From positions 1 to 11,946 of the forward strand of contig CAMTOT010000056.1 in NCBI GenBank assembly GCA_947074165.1: a stretch of DNA of 11,946 nucleotides. Reading direction: 5' to 3'. Of this stretch, positions 1 to 7,198 are shown one piece after another. Below the pieces are notes generated by a model that made no database searches, was not told the DNA's origin, and saw nothing but the letters and a program-made list of their open reading frames with translations. This stretch comes from an uncultured Bacteroidales bacterium. GTDB lineage: Bacteria; Bacteroidota; Bacteroidia; Bacteroidales; JAUNSR01. Positions within the stretch are counted from its first letter, which is position 1, and every line of letters begins with the position of its first letter. The position numbers and the translations under genes were made by a program.

Positions 1-476
1 CGCAAACAGACCGTTTTATGTTGAAAGTTAAAATTGACTATCCAAAGAAAGAGGAGGAGAAACTAATCATTCGTCAGCAGATATCAGGTTCGAAAGTAGA
101 GCTTAAACCGATTCTGACTAAACAGGAGATTTTGGATGCAAGAGAGGTAGTAAACAAAGTGTATATTGACGAAAAAATTGAGAAATATATTGTAGATATT
201 GTATTTGCAACCAGATACCCCGAACTGCACGGTCTTGCAGATCTTAAAGGTATGATAGCTTATGGCGCTTCACCGCGTGCCTCAATTAACCTTGCGCTTG
301 CTGCGCGTGCTTACGCTTTTCTTAAGCGTCGTGGTTATGTTATTCCTGAAGATGTAAGAGCAATCTGTCCAGATGTAATGCGTCATCGTATCGGCTTGAG
401 TTATGAAGCAGAGGCAAACAACCTGACATCAGAGGAGGTGGTTAACGAGATACTTAATAAAGTAGAAGTTCCTTGA
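1..476 (+). CDS. MoxR-family AAA+ ATPase, C-terminal part (5' end outside window)
   Basis: This is the last ~158 residues of a MoxR AAA+ ATPase; family members run about 320-335 residues, so roughly half is missing. The reading frame is open to the left edge (first full codon at 3), so the ATG at 18 is an internal methionine and not the start. The visible part opens with QTDRFMLK, matching the family's conserved (E)AQ-x-DRF segment. The helical lid follows, with the sensor-2-like motif SPRAS (Arg codon at 276-278) and the typical AARAYAFLKRRGYVIPEDV helix. Walker A and B lie outside the window. MoxR proteins are cytoplasmic ATPases thought to remodel or mature proteins with VWA domains, which fits the DUF58, BatA and BatB genes downstream. 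The stop at 474-476 overlaps a 12-bp palindrome, and DUF58 starts 54 nt later. Confidence 0.95.
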   Translation, partial: QTDRFMLKVKIDYPKKEEEKLIIRQQISGSKVELKPILTKQEILDAREVVNKVYIDEKIEKYIVDIVFATRYPELHGLADLKGMIAYGASPRASINLALAARAYAFLKRRGYVIPEDVRAICPDVMRHRIGLSYEAEANNLTSEEVVNEILNKVEVP

Positions 477-530
477 TTATAATCATAAATAAGGAGTTGT
501 ATATTTACTTAAATAAAAAATAAACAAACA

Positions 531-1400
531 ATGGAAACCAGCGAACTACTTAAAAAGGTGCGTCGCATAGAAATTAAGACGCGTGGTTTGTCGAAGAATG
601 TATTCGCCGGACAATATCACTCAGCTTTTAAGGGGCGTGGTATGGCATTTTCCGAAGTTAGAGAGTATCAATACGGTGATGATATACGCGATATAGACTG
701 GAATGTAACGGCCAGACAGAATACTCCTCATATTAAGATTTTTGAAGAGGAACGAGAGATGACTGTTATGCTTTTGGTAGATGTGTCGGGTAGCCGAGAG
801 TTTGGTACCGATGTTGAAACTAAGCAGGAGATGATAACGGAGATTGCTGCGACAATGGCATTCTCTGCAATTCAAAATAATGATAAAATAGGTGTAATCT
901 TTTTCTCCGACAGAATAGAGAAGTATATCCCGCCTCAAAAAGGTAAAAAACATGTGCTTGCAATAATTAGTGAGCTTATTCAGTTTGAACCTGTAGAGAA
1001 GGGTACTGATATCGGACGCGTATTGCAGTATATAACCAATGCACAGAAGAAAAGATGTACCACATTTCTTATCTCCGACTTTGTAGGAAAAGCAGACTAT
1101 CAAAACGCTCTTAATGTAGCAAGTAAAAAACATGATATTGTAGCTATACAGGTTTATGATCCGCGCGAGAAAAGCTTGCCGGATGTAGGTCTTGTTAAGA
1201 TGCGCGACGCGGAGACAGGTCAGACTTTGTGGATTGATTCGTCGTCGAGGAAGGTGCGTGATACATATAATAAATGGTGGGAGACATCTCAGCAAAAAGT
1301 AAATGATATATTCAATAAAAGCCGGGTCGATTCTGTGTCTGTTGCGACAAATGAAGATTTTGTGCCGGCTTTGATTGGAATGTTTAAGAAAAGAGGATAA
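531..1400 (+). CDS. DUF58 domain protein with VWA-like fold
   Basis: A 289-residue soluble protein with no signal peptide or clear membrane helix. The DUF58 signature spans residues ~35-62 (GRGMAFSEVREYQYGDD followed by RDIDWNVTAR). A VWA-like fold follows, with all MIDAS elements visible: D84-x-S86-x-S88 (DVSGS), T159 in EKGTDIG, and D183 in FLISDF. It should therefore be able to bind a divalent metal. DUF58 genes nearly always sit next to moxR, and the product is presumed to be the cytoplasmic VWA partner of the ATPase; that link is inferred from context. Some DUF58 proteins carry N-terminal membrane helices, but this one is the short soluble type. No Shine-Dalgarno lies close to the ATG; an AAGGAG at 491-496 is ~35 nt upstream, too far to serve. 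The next gene starts 2 nt after its stop, indicating co-transcription. Confidence 0.93.
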   Translation: METSELLKKVRRIEIKTRGLSKNVFAGQYHSAFKGRGMAFSEVREYQYGDDIRDIDWNVTARQNTPHIKIFEEEREMTVMLLVDVSGSREFGTDVETKQEMITEIAATMAFSAIQNNDKIGVIFFSDRIEKYIPPQKGKKHVLAIISELIQFEPVEKGTDIGRVLQYITNAQKKRCTTFLISDFVGKADYQNALNVASKKHDIVAIQVYDPREKSLPDVGLVKMRDAETGQTLWIDSSSRKVRDTYNKWWETSQQKVNDIFNKSRVDSVSVATNEDFVPALIGMFKKRG

Positions 1401-1402
1401 TC

Positions 1403-2365
1403 ATGAAGAGTATAATAAGAAGTCTCACGCTTATTTTTCTGTCGTTTGTATCATATAATGTATATGCGCAGAATGTACAGGTAAATGCCTCTATTGACTC
1501 TACTCATCTGGCTATAGGCCAGCAGACACTGATTCATTATGAGGTTACTCAGGATAAAGATCAACAGGTTACCTTTCCGGCATTTAAAGACACGCTTGTA
1601 TCGGGTATAGAGATACTTAAAGTGTTGCCTAAAGATACAATACGTTTAAATGACTCGAGGATAACTGTAAAGCAGGATATTCTTGTCACTTCGTTTGATT
1701 CGGCACTTTACTACATACCGGGCGCGGAGTTTGTTGCAGGTGTGAATATGTATAAATCAAATCCGCTGGCATTGAAGGTTATCACTTATGATATAGCTGA
1801 TGATTCTACGGAAGTGGTTGATATAATGGGTATCAAAAAACCGGAATTTGTGATATGGGATTATCTGAATATATTTTACTGGATTCTTGCAGTGGCAGCT
1901 GTTTGTGTTCTTGCTTACATAGCATATAAAAGATGGAGACGAAGAGTTGATAATCCAGAGGAACTGGATGATACACCTAAGGTACCACCTTATGATCAGG
2001 CAATAAGTTCACTCGAGTCATTGAAAGAGCAGAAATTGTGGCAGCAAGGTTTTAATAAGGAGTATTACACGGCATTAACAGATATTCTAAGACGCTATTT
2101 AAGTGATGAGTATCATATCAATGCTATGGAGATGACCAGTTCTGAGATCTTATATGAAATACGTTCTAATGAGAATGTAAAACCTGTAATTTCAAATCTG
2201 AAACAGATACTTGAAGTTTCTGATTTTGTGAAGTTCGCCAAAATGACACCTTTACTTGATGATAATGAAATGAGCATGAGAAACGCTCTTGTATTTATAG
2301 AGGAGAGTCATATGAAGCCGATCGAAGAAAAAGAGTCAGATTCAGAGATACAGGATAAAGAGTAG
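1403..2365 (+). CDS. Short BatD-like membrane protein (signal peptide, ectodomain, one TM, cytoplasmic helical domain)
   Basis: A 320-residue protein found at this place in Bat operons, usually annotated hypothetical or BatD-like. Residues 1-22 form a signal peptide (cleavage after NVYA). Residues ~23-150 form a beta-rich periplasmic domain resembling the N-terminal Ig-like domain of BatD-type proteins. A single transmembrane helix lies at ~157-176, ended by a basic stop-transfer segment (KRWRRR). Residues ~190-310 form a predicted helical cytoplasmic domain with YYTALTDILRRYLSDEY and later SDFVKFAKMTP. That domain resembles the C-terminus of the larger BatD encoded at 5330-7183 (GYLSDK, CEFAKYAP), so the two look like related proteins of different ectodomain length. 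The start lies 2 nt after the DUF58 stop, with an AGAGG-like ribosome site just upstream. Its molecular role is unknown; a membrane partner for the MoxR/VWA proteins is inferred from context. Confidence 0.85.
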   Translation: MKSIIRSLTLIFLSFVSYNVYAQNVQVNASIDSTHLAIGQQTLIHYEVTQDKDQQVTFPAFKDTLVSGIEILKVLPKDTIRLNDSRITVKQDILVTSFDSALYYIPGAEFVAGVNMYKSNPLALKVITYDIADDSTEVVDIMGIKKPEFVIWDYLNIFYWILAVAAVCVLAYIAYKRWRRRVDNPEELDDTPKVPPYDQAISSLESLKEQKLWQQGFNKEYYTALTDILRRYLSDEYHINAMEMTSSEILYEIRSNENVKPVISNLKQILEVSDFVKFAKMTPLLDDNEMSMRNALVFIEESHMKPIEEKESDSEIQDKE

Positions 2366-2387
2366 GAATGATAAAAATTAATTTAAA

Positions 2388-3377
2388 ATGATATTTGCAA
2401 ACCCTTCATATTTATATCTGCTGATATTGCTTATCCCGGTTATAGCCTGGTATATCCGTACGCAGAAAGGAGCGCAGGCATCGCTGAAAGTTCCTACTGT
2501 CTCCGCTTTCGCTAAGCTGCCACGCAGTTATAAGCATTATTTGAGACATGTTAATTTTGGAATTCTTGTCACTGCGATGGGGCTACTCATAGTTGTGTTA
2601 GCCCGCCCCCAGTCAACCGACTCATGGAGTAAGAGCGATACCGAGGGTATAGATATAATGATCTCACTTGACGTATCTGGCAGTATGCTTGCAGCCGATT
2701 TTAAACCTAATCGTGTTGAGGCTGCAAAAGATGTTGCGTCTCAGTTTATACTTGGTCGTCCTACAGATAATATAGGTTTGGTTATTTTCGCTAAAGAAAG
2801 TTTTACTATGTGTCCTATGACTACTGATCACGCGGTTTTGTTGAATCTGCTTAAGGATGTTAATACAGAGCTTATTGACGGTAACGCTACGGCAATTGGT
2901 AACGGTCTTGCTACGGCAGTGAACCGAATAAAAGACGGCCAGGCTAAATCAAAAACCATAATATTGCTAACTGATGGTACAAATAACGCAGGAGATGTGG
3001 CTCCTATTACATCGGCAGAGATAGCTAAGGCTTTTGGCGTACGTGTGTATACGGTAGGCGTTGGTACACAGGGCACAGCCCCATTTCCGGCTATGACACC
3101 CTATGGTACAGTCGTTTATCAGGATATGAAAGTAGATATTGATGAGCCTACACTGAAAGAAATAGCTTCAATTACAGGTGGTCAGTACTTTAGAGCTACT
3201 GATAAATCAAAATTGAAATCTATTTTTGAAGAGATTGATAAGATGGAGAAGACAAAAATAAGTGTCAGAGAGTTTAGTAAGAAAAAGGAAGAATATCTGC
3301 CGTTTGCTCTTATTGCTTTTGGCTTATTATTGATTTATATTCTTCTTAGAAATACGTTGCTTCGTACTATACCATAA
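2388..3377 (+). CDS. batA: BatA, membrane-anchored VWA protein
   Basis: A 329-residue protein of the BatA type. Transmembrane helices are predicted at ~8-24 and ~57-73, with a third near the C-terminus (~304-320). The VWA domain covers ~88-295 between the second and third helices. The MIDAS is intact: D95-x-S97-x-S99 in SLDVSGSM, T168 in GNATAIG, and T195-D196-G197 in LLTDG. A metal-dependent protein-protein interaction is expected by analogy with other VWA proteins. The start is 22 nt after the previous stop, with an A-rich leader and no Shine-Dalgarno. In Bacteroides the bat genes were named for an effect on aerotolerance; the exact biochemical role of BatA is unresolved. It sits directly before batB, a paralog of the same layout, and the pair probably acts together at the inner membrane. 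Confidence 0.95.
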   Translation: MIFANPSYLYLLILLIPVIAWYIRTQKGAQASLKVPTVSAFAKLPRSYKHYLRHVNFGILVTAMGLLIVVLARPQSTDSWSKSDTEGIDIMISLDVSGSMLAADFKPNRVEAAKDVASQFILGRPTDNIGLVIFAKESFTMCPMTTDHAVLLNLLKDVNTELIDGNATAIGNGLATAVNRIKDGQAKSKTIILLTDGTNNAGDVAPITSAEIAKAFGVRVYTVGVGTQGTAPFPAMTPYGTVVYQDMKVDIDEPTLKEIASITGGQYFRATDKSKLKSIFEEIDKMEKTKISVREFSKKKEEYLPFALIAFGLLLIYILLRNTLLRTIP

Positions 3378-3398
3378 TGAAAATTTAAAAATAATATT

Positions 3399-4427
3399 AT
3401 GTTTAGATTTGCACACCCGGAATTTTTATGGTTGCTTATGGCAGTACCTGTATTAATTCTTGTATATATATACTCTGTGTCTAAGCGGAAAAAACAGCTA
3501 AAAGAGTATGGCGATCCTAAGATGCTTTCTGCTCTTATGCCTTATGCTTCGACATCAAAGCCAAGAGTGAAATTTCTGCTTCAGCTTATTGCTCTTATGC
3601 TTCTTGCATTTACAATAGCTGGACCACAGTTTGGTTCTAAACTGGAAACAGTGAAGAAGCAGGGAGTAGAGGTAATGATTTGTCTTGATATTTCTAATTC
3701 TATGCTTTCGCGGGATATAGCGCCAAACCGACTTGAAAAATCAAAACAGATGTTGTCAAGGCTAGTTGATCAGATGAAGAATGATAAAGTTGGTCTTATT
3801 GTATTTGCCGGTGACGCTTTTACACAACTACCAATTACCAGCGATTATATTTCTGCAAAGATGTTTATGTCATCTATTCATCCTAATATGATATCATCTC
3901 AGGGTACGGCTATCGGCGAGGCGATAAATCTTGCGGCGCGTTCGTTTACCCCAAATGAGTCGAGTGATAAGGCTATAGTAGTGATTACAGATGGTGAAAA
4001 CCACGAAGGTAATGCAGTACAAGCCGCAACTTCGGCTTATGAGAAAGGCATAAAAGTAGATGTAATAGGTATTGGTTCCCTACAGGGAGCACCTATACCG
4101 GATGATAGTGGCAATCCCAACAGTTTTAGAAAAGACAAGCAAGGCAATGTTGTGGTAACTAAGCTTAATGAGGAGATGGCTAAGGAGATTGCCTCGGCAG
4201 GTCACGGTATTTATGCCAGAGCGGACAATACAAACAGTGCCTTGAAAGCTCTTATGGATGATATTAATAATATGAATAAAACAGAACTGGAGTCTAAGGT
4301 TTATTCTGATTATGATGAGAAATTCCAAATAGTTGCCTGGTTTGTATTGATACTTCTTTTTGTTAATATATTTATCCTTGACAGAAAGAACAGAGTATTG
4401 AGTAAAATAAAACTCTTTGAAAAGTAA
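3399..4427 (+). CDS. batB: BatB, membrane-anchored VWA protein
   Basis: A 342-residue paralog of BatA with the same plan. Helices are predicted at ~9-26 and ~59-75, a VWA domain covers ~90-300, and a C-terminal helix lies at ~309-327, followed by a basic tail (DRKNRVLSKIK). The MIDAS is intact: D97-x-S99-x-S101 (DISNS), T170 in SQGTAIG, and T197-D198-G199 in VITDGENHEG. The asparagine between the two serines, where BatA has glycine, and the longer insert around PDDSGNP (~227-245) distinguish it from BatA. The gene starts 21 nt after batA and ends 4 nt before the chosen batC start, so the genes are tightly linked. A role in a MoxR-dependent envelope complex is inferred from family and context; no enzymatic activity is indicated. 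Confidence 0.95.
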   Translation: MFRFAHPEFLWLLMAVPVLILVYIYSVSKRKKQLKEYGDPKMLSALMPYASTSKPRVKFLLQLIALMLLAFTIAGPQFGSKLETVKKQGVEVMICLDISNSMLSRDIAPNRLEKSKQMLSRLVDQMKNDKVGLIVFAGDAFTQLPITSDYISAKMFMSSIHPNMISSQGTAIGEAINLAARSFTPNESSDKAIVVITDGENHEGNAVQAATSAYEKGIKVDVIGIGSLQGAPIPDDSGNPNSFRKDKQGNVVVTKLNEEMAKEIASAGHGIYARADNTNSALKALMDDINNMNKTELESKVYSDYDEKFQIVAWFVLILLFVNIFILDRKNRVLSKIKLFEK

Positions 4428-4431
4428 AGTT

Positions 4432-5190
4432 ATGAAAAAGATAATTCTGTTTTTTGTATTGTTTGTCTCTTTTAGTTCATTGTTTGCTCAGAAGGAGCTT
4501 CGCAGTGGACTAAGAAAGGGTAATTCGCAATATGAGAAAGAAAAATATGTAGAATCAGAGATTGAGTATAGAAAAGCTCAGGAGCAATTTGTCAATTCTG
4601 AAATTCTTGCTTACAATCTTGGTAACTCTTTATTTAAACAGGAGAAATTTGACGATGCCCTTGCTCAGTATTCTAAAGCTTTGCAGGGAGCTAAGGATAA
4701 TCTTTTTATAAGTGAGGTACTTCACAATATTGGTAATGTTCAGCTTTCTAAGCAGGATTTCAAAAGTGCGGTTGATTCTTATAAAAAGGCATTGAGATTA
4801 AATCCACAAAGTGACGAGTCTCGCTATAATCTGGCATTTGCTCAGAAGAAATTGAAAGAACAGGAGCAGCAGCAACAGGACCAGCAGGATAAGCAGGACG
4901 AAAATAAAGACCAGCAGCAAGAGAAAGACCAGCAGGAACAGAATAAGGATCAGCAACAAGATAAAGATAAGCAAGATAAGAACCAGGATCAAAATCAGAA
5001 TCAAGATCAACAAGATCAAAATCAACAACAGCAGCAGCAAGAGCAACAGCAGCAAGAGGGACAGATATCTCAACAGGCTGCCGAGCAAATACTTAATGCC
5101 TTAAATCAGGATGAAAAGGATGTGCAGGAGAAGGTTCAAAAAGCTCAAATGCAGCAGATGGAAAGACGTAAAACGGATAAAGACTGGTAA
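4432..5190 (+). CDS. batC: BatC, periplasmic TPR protein with Gln/Asp/Lys-rich tail
   Basis: I chose the ATG at 4432 because it gives a classic signal peptide (MKKIILFFVLFVSFSSLFA, cleavage after residue 19) and lies 4 nt after the batB stop; an in-frame TTG at 4417 would overlap batB and add five residues before the signal. The protein has 252 residues. Residues ~23-138 hold TPR-type repeats (AYNLGNSLFKQEKFDDALAQ, then LHNIGNVQL through SYKKALRLNP). Residues ~143-210 are a low-complexity stretch, about half glutamine with Asp, Lys, Glu and Asn. The C-terminus regains a helix with EKDVQEKVQKAQ and ends in DKDW. TPR units usually bind partner proteins, so a scaffold for BatA/BatB/BatD in the periplasm is a reasonable inference. 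After its stop there is a 139-nt gap, the largest in the cluster. Confidence 0.92.
   Translation: MKKIILFFVLFVSFSSLFAQKELRSGLRKGNSQYEKEKYVESEIEYRKAQEQFVNSEILAYNLGNSLFKQEKFDDALAQYSKALQGAKDNLFISEVLHNIGNVQLSKQDFKSAVDSYKKALRLNPQSDESRYNLAFAQKKLKEQEQQQQDQQDKQDENKDQQQEKDQQEQNKDQQQDKDKQDKNQDQNQNQDQQDQNQQQQQQEQQQQEGQISQQAAEQILNALNQDEKDVQEKVQKAQMQQMERRKTDKDW
4858..5058 (+). repeat. Low-complexity CAG/CAA/GAT/AAG tract encoding the BatC tail
   Basis: About 200 bp dominated by CAG and CAA codons mixed with GAT/GAC, AAG/AAA and AAT. It encodes the BatC Gln/Asp/Lys-rich segment (residues ~143-209). CAG and CAA are mixed, so there is no pure triplet run longer than a few units. The antisense strand reads as a long Leu/Ile-rich open frame, an artefact of this composition. 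Confidence 0.85.
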
Positions 5191-5206
5191 TCTTGTATTT
5201 TTAAGT

Positions 5207-5237
5207 TTTGTAATTGCTTTTTTGAAATGTACATTTG
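5207..5237 (+). promoter_or_regulatory. Bacteroides-type internal promoter upstream of batD
   Basis: TTTG at 5207-5210 is followed after 19 nt by TACATTTG at 5230-5237. This matches the Bacteroides -33 (TTTG) and -7 (TAnnTTTG) elements exactly, with consensus spacing. It lies in the only long gap of the Bat cluster, ~17 nt after the batC stop. Transcription would start around 5243-5247 and give batD a leader of about 85 nt. Activity is inferred from the motif only. Confidence 0.6.
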
Positions 5238-5255
5238 TAAAAATTAAATAAGAAC

Positions 5256-5298
5256 TGTAATCATCGCGCTGATATTATATATCGGAGCTTTGATTACA
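5256..5298 (+). promoter_or_regulatory. Long imperfect hairpin in the batD 5' leader
   Basis: TGTAATCA (5256-5263) and TGATTACA (5291-5298) are perfect inverted repeats of 8 bp. The interior also pairs: a 2-nt mismatch, GC/GC, one mismatch, then CTGATAT with ATATCGG (one G-T), leaving a tiny loop. The 43-nt structure begins ~10 nt after the predicted start of the internal promoter and ends 31 nt before the batD ATG. It could be a leader stem that affects mRNA stability or attenuates read-through from batC. The downstream T-tract is weak (TTCTTTT), so it is not a convincing terminator. Confidence 0.5.
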
Positions 5299-5329
5299 TT
5301 CTTTTAAAATTAAAACTATTAAAACAAAT

Positions 5330-7183
5330 ATGAAAAAGATATTTTTCATCATTTTGACGCTATTCACTTGTGTGACCTTATCGGCAAAGCAGGATGTTCA
5401 GTTTCGCTTAAATGCGCCTTCGGCCGTAGTGGTGGGGCAGCAATTTAGAGTAGAGTACACTGTAAATGCAGACGCTAAAGATTTTCGTGTAGGAGACTTT
5501 ACAGGTTTTGACATGCTTATGGGACCTTCTACGTCTCAGAACTACAGTACGGTATTTAGTAACGGCAAACGTACTTCAGAGACATCTAAGACATTTACTT
5601 ATATCTTAATGGCAGTCTCTGAGGGTGAATTTTCTATGCCTGCGGCTACGATTAAGGTGGATGGATCACAGTACTCTTCAAATACAACAAAAGTAAAGGT
5701 ATTGCCGTCAGATAAAAGCTCTCAGTCACAAACCGGTGGTACAGCCGGAGGTGGAACGACTTCAGCATCATCTTCACAGCAATCGTCAGAAAGTGGAGTG
5801 GGTCCAAATGATGTAATGGTTAGACTATCGCTTTCTAAAAAGAAAGTTTATGAAGGAGAATCAATACTTGCTACAATAAAACTTCTAACTACAAATAACC
5901 GCACCCAGATACAGGATTTTAAGTTGCCTAATTTTGATGGCTTTACAGTACAGGAAATTACTTTACCTGATCAGAAAAGCTATGATCTTGAGCACGTAAA
6001 CGGACGTAATTATTATACTGTCGTTTTAAAACAATATCTGCTTTTTCCACAAAAGACAGGTAAGATAGATATACCTGCAGTTACACTTGACTTGCTTATA
6101 CCTGTACGGGTACAGCAGCGTATGCGTAGTCTATTTGATGATTTCTTTGACAACTATCAGAATATAAACAAGACTGTTTCTTCAGGGGTACAAAGTATAG
6201 AATCTGTAGCTTTACCATTTGGTAAACCGGCTTCGTTTATGGGTGGTGTTGGTGAGTATAAAATCAGTTCTGAAATTAGCACTACTGAAATTAAAGCAAA
6301 TGAGGCTCTTACACTTAAGCTTATTATTACGGGAACCGGAAATATTAAATTTACAAAGGATCCTGAGCTTAAGCTTCCAGCTGATTTCGAAACTTTTGAC
6401 CCTAAAGTTGATGTAAATATAAAAGCGACTTCGTCGGGTGTTACTGGCTCTAAAACTATTGAATATACAATGATACCTCGTTTTGCGGGCGATTTTACTA
6501 TTCCGGCAGTAGAGTATTCTTATTTCGATACTAAGGATAAAACCTATAAGACGCTTTCTACTAAGTCTTATGAGATTAAGGTTGAAAAGGGTTCTGCGAC
6601 TGAAAGTACGGGAAGTTCAGTTTCTAATTTCTCAGCTGCCAATCAGGAAGCAGTAAAGATGCTAGGGAGCGATATTAGATATATACGAACAGGTAATCTT
6701 GATTTGACAAAAGATGAAGAGCCTATCTGGGGTACATTTATCTACTGGCTTTATTACATAAGCTCGAGTTTGATATTTATAAGCTTCTTCTATATTTATA
6801 GAAAGCAGGCTAAGGAGAATGCTAATATTGCTCTGATGAAGACAAAAAAGGCAAATAAAGTAGCAGCAAAACGACTTAAATCAGCTTCTAAGTTTTTAAA
6901 AGAGCATAATAAAGAGATGTTTTATGATGAGATGATAAAAGCTATATGGGGCTATCTTAGCGATAAACTTAATATGCCTTTGTCTGTGCTTAACAAAGAT
7001 AATATTGAAGTAGAATTACGCTCTAAAGGAGTCGATGATACACTTATTAAAGAGTTTATGGATATAATGTCAACATGTGAATTTGCCAAATACGCTCCGG
7101 CTCAGAGTGATGAGGCGATGGACAGAATATATGATTCGACAGTTTCGGCTATTAATAAAATGGAAAATATAATCCGTAAATAA
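5330..7183 (+). CDS. batD: BatD, periplasmic Ig-like protein with one TM and cytoplasmic domain
   Basis: A 617-residue BatD-family protein. A signal peptide covers residues 1-19 (cleavage after TLSA). The first beta-rich domain (~20-125) has the typical opening 'FRLNAPSAVVVGQQFRVEYTV'. A Ser/Gly/Thr/Gln linker (~127-158) leads to further Ig-like domains (~162-295 and ~305-425), of which the second opens with 'VMVRLSLSKKKVYEGESILA'. One transmembrane helix lies at ~470-489. A cytoplasmic helical domain (~500-617) includes GYLSDKLNMPL and CEFAKYAP and is shared with the short BatD-like protein at 1403-2365. The start has no Shine-Dalgarno but is fixed by the signal peptide. The gene follows an internal promoter and hairpin, and batE begins 15 nt after its stop. 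A periplasmic adhesion or scaffold role is inferred from domain type; no catalytic site is visible. Confidence 0.94.
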   Translation: MKKIFFIILTLFTCVTLSAKQDVQFRLNAPSAVVVGQQFRVEYTVNADAKDFRVGDFTGFDMLMGPSTSQNYSTVFSNGKRTSETSKTFTYILMAVSEGEFSMPAATIKVDGSQYSSNTTKVKVLPSDKSSQSQTGGTAGGGTTSASSSQQSSESGVGPNDVMVRLSLSKKKVYEGESILATIKLLTTNNRTQIQDFKLPNFDGFTVQEITLPDQKSYDLEHVNGRNYYTVVLKQYLLFPQKTGKIDIPAVTLDLLIPVRVQQRMRSLFDDFFDNYQNINKTVSSGVQSIESVALPFGKPASFMGGVGEYKISSEISTTEIKANEALTLKLIITGTGNIKFTKDPELKLPADFETFDPKVDVNIKATSSGVTGSKTIEYTMIPRFAGDFTIPAVEYSYFDTKDKTYKTLSTKSYEIKVEKGSATESTGSSVSNFSAANQEAVKMLGSDIRYIRTGNLDLTKDEEPIWGTFIYWLYYISSSLIFISFFYIYRKQAKENANIALMKTKKANKVAAKRLKSASKFLKEHNKEMFYDEMIKAIWGYLSDKLNMPLSVLNKDNIEVELRSKGVDDTLIKEFMDIMSTCEFAKYAPAQSDEAMDRIYDSTVSAINKMENIIRK

Positions 7184-7187
7184 GTTT

Positions 7188-7194
7188 AGGAGGT
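7188..7194 (+). promoter_or_regulatory. Strong Shine-Dalgarno (AGGAGGT) for batE
   Basis: AGGAGGT ends 4 nt before the first of two consecutive ATGs (7199 and 7202). A near-complete anti-SD match is unusual in this window, where the other genes have A/T-rich leaders without it. Its spacing is acceptable for either ATG and slightly better for the second. Confidence 0.65.
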
Positions 7195-7198
7195 AAAA

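Noticed and set aside
18..20. ATG as start of the moxR gene
   Set aside because: The frame is open upstream to the edge and encodes QTDRF, part of a conserved MoxR motif, so this ATG is internal.
474..485. Perfect 12-bp palindrome TGATTATAATCA at the moxR stop
   Set aside because: It is short, fully A/T-dominated, has no loop or T-tract, and overlaps the stop codon by chance composition. It is not enough for a terminator or operator call.
500..507. TATATTTA as a possible -7 element before DUF58
   Set aside because: It has one mismatch to TAnnTTTG, and the nearest upstream TTG (473-475) is 24 nt away, outside the usual spacing.
621..1295. Long minus-strand open frame (224 codons) opposite DUF58
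   Set aside because: Its product is rich in Cys, His and Arg with no recognisable domain, and the plus strand encodes a well-conserved DUF58 protein throughout. It is an antisense shadow.
4798..5088. Minus-strand open frame giving an almost pure Leu/Ile protein
   Set aside because: It is the complement of the CAG/CAA/GAT-rich batC tail. The hydrophobic product is a composition artefact and not a membrane protein gene.
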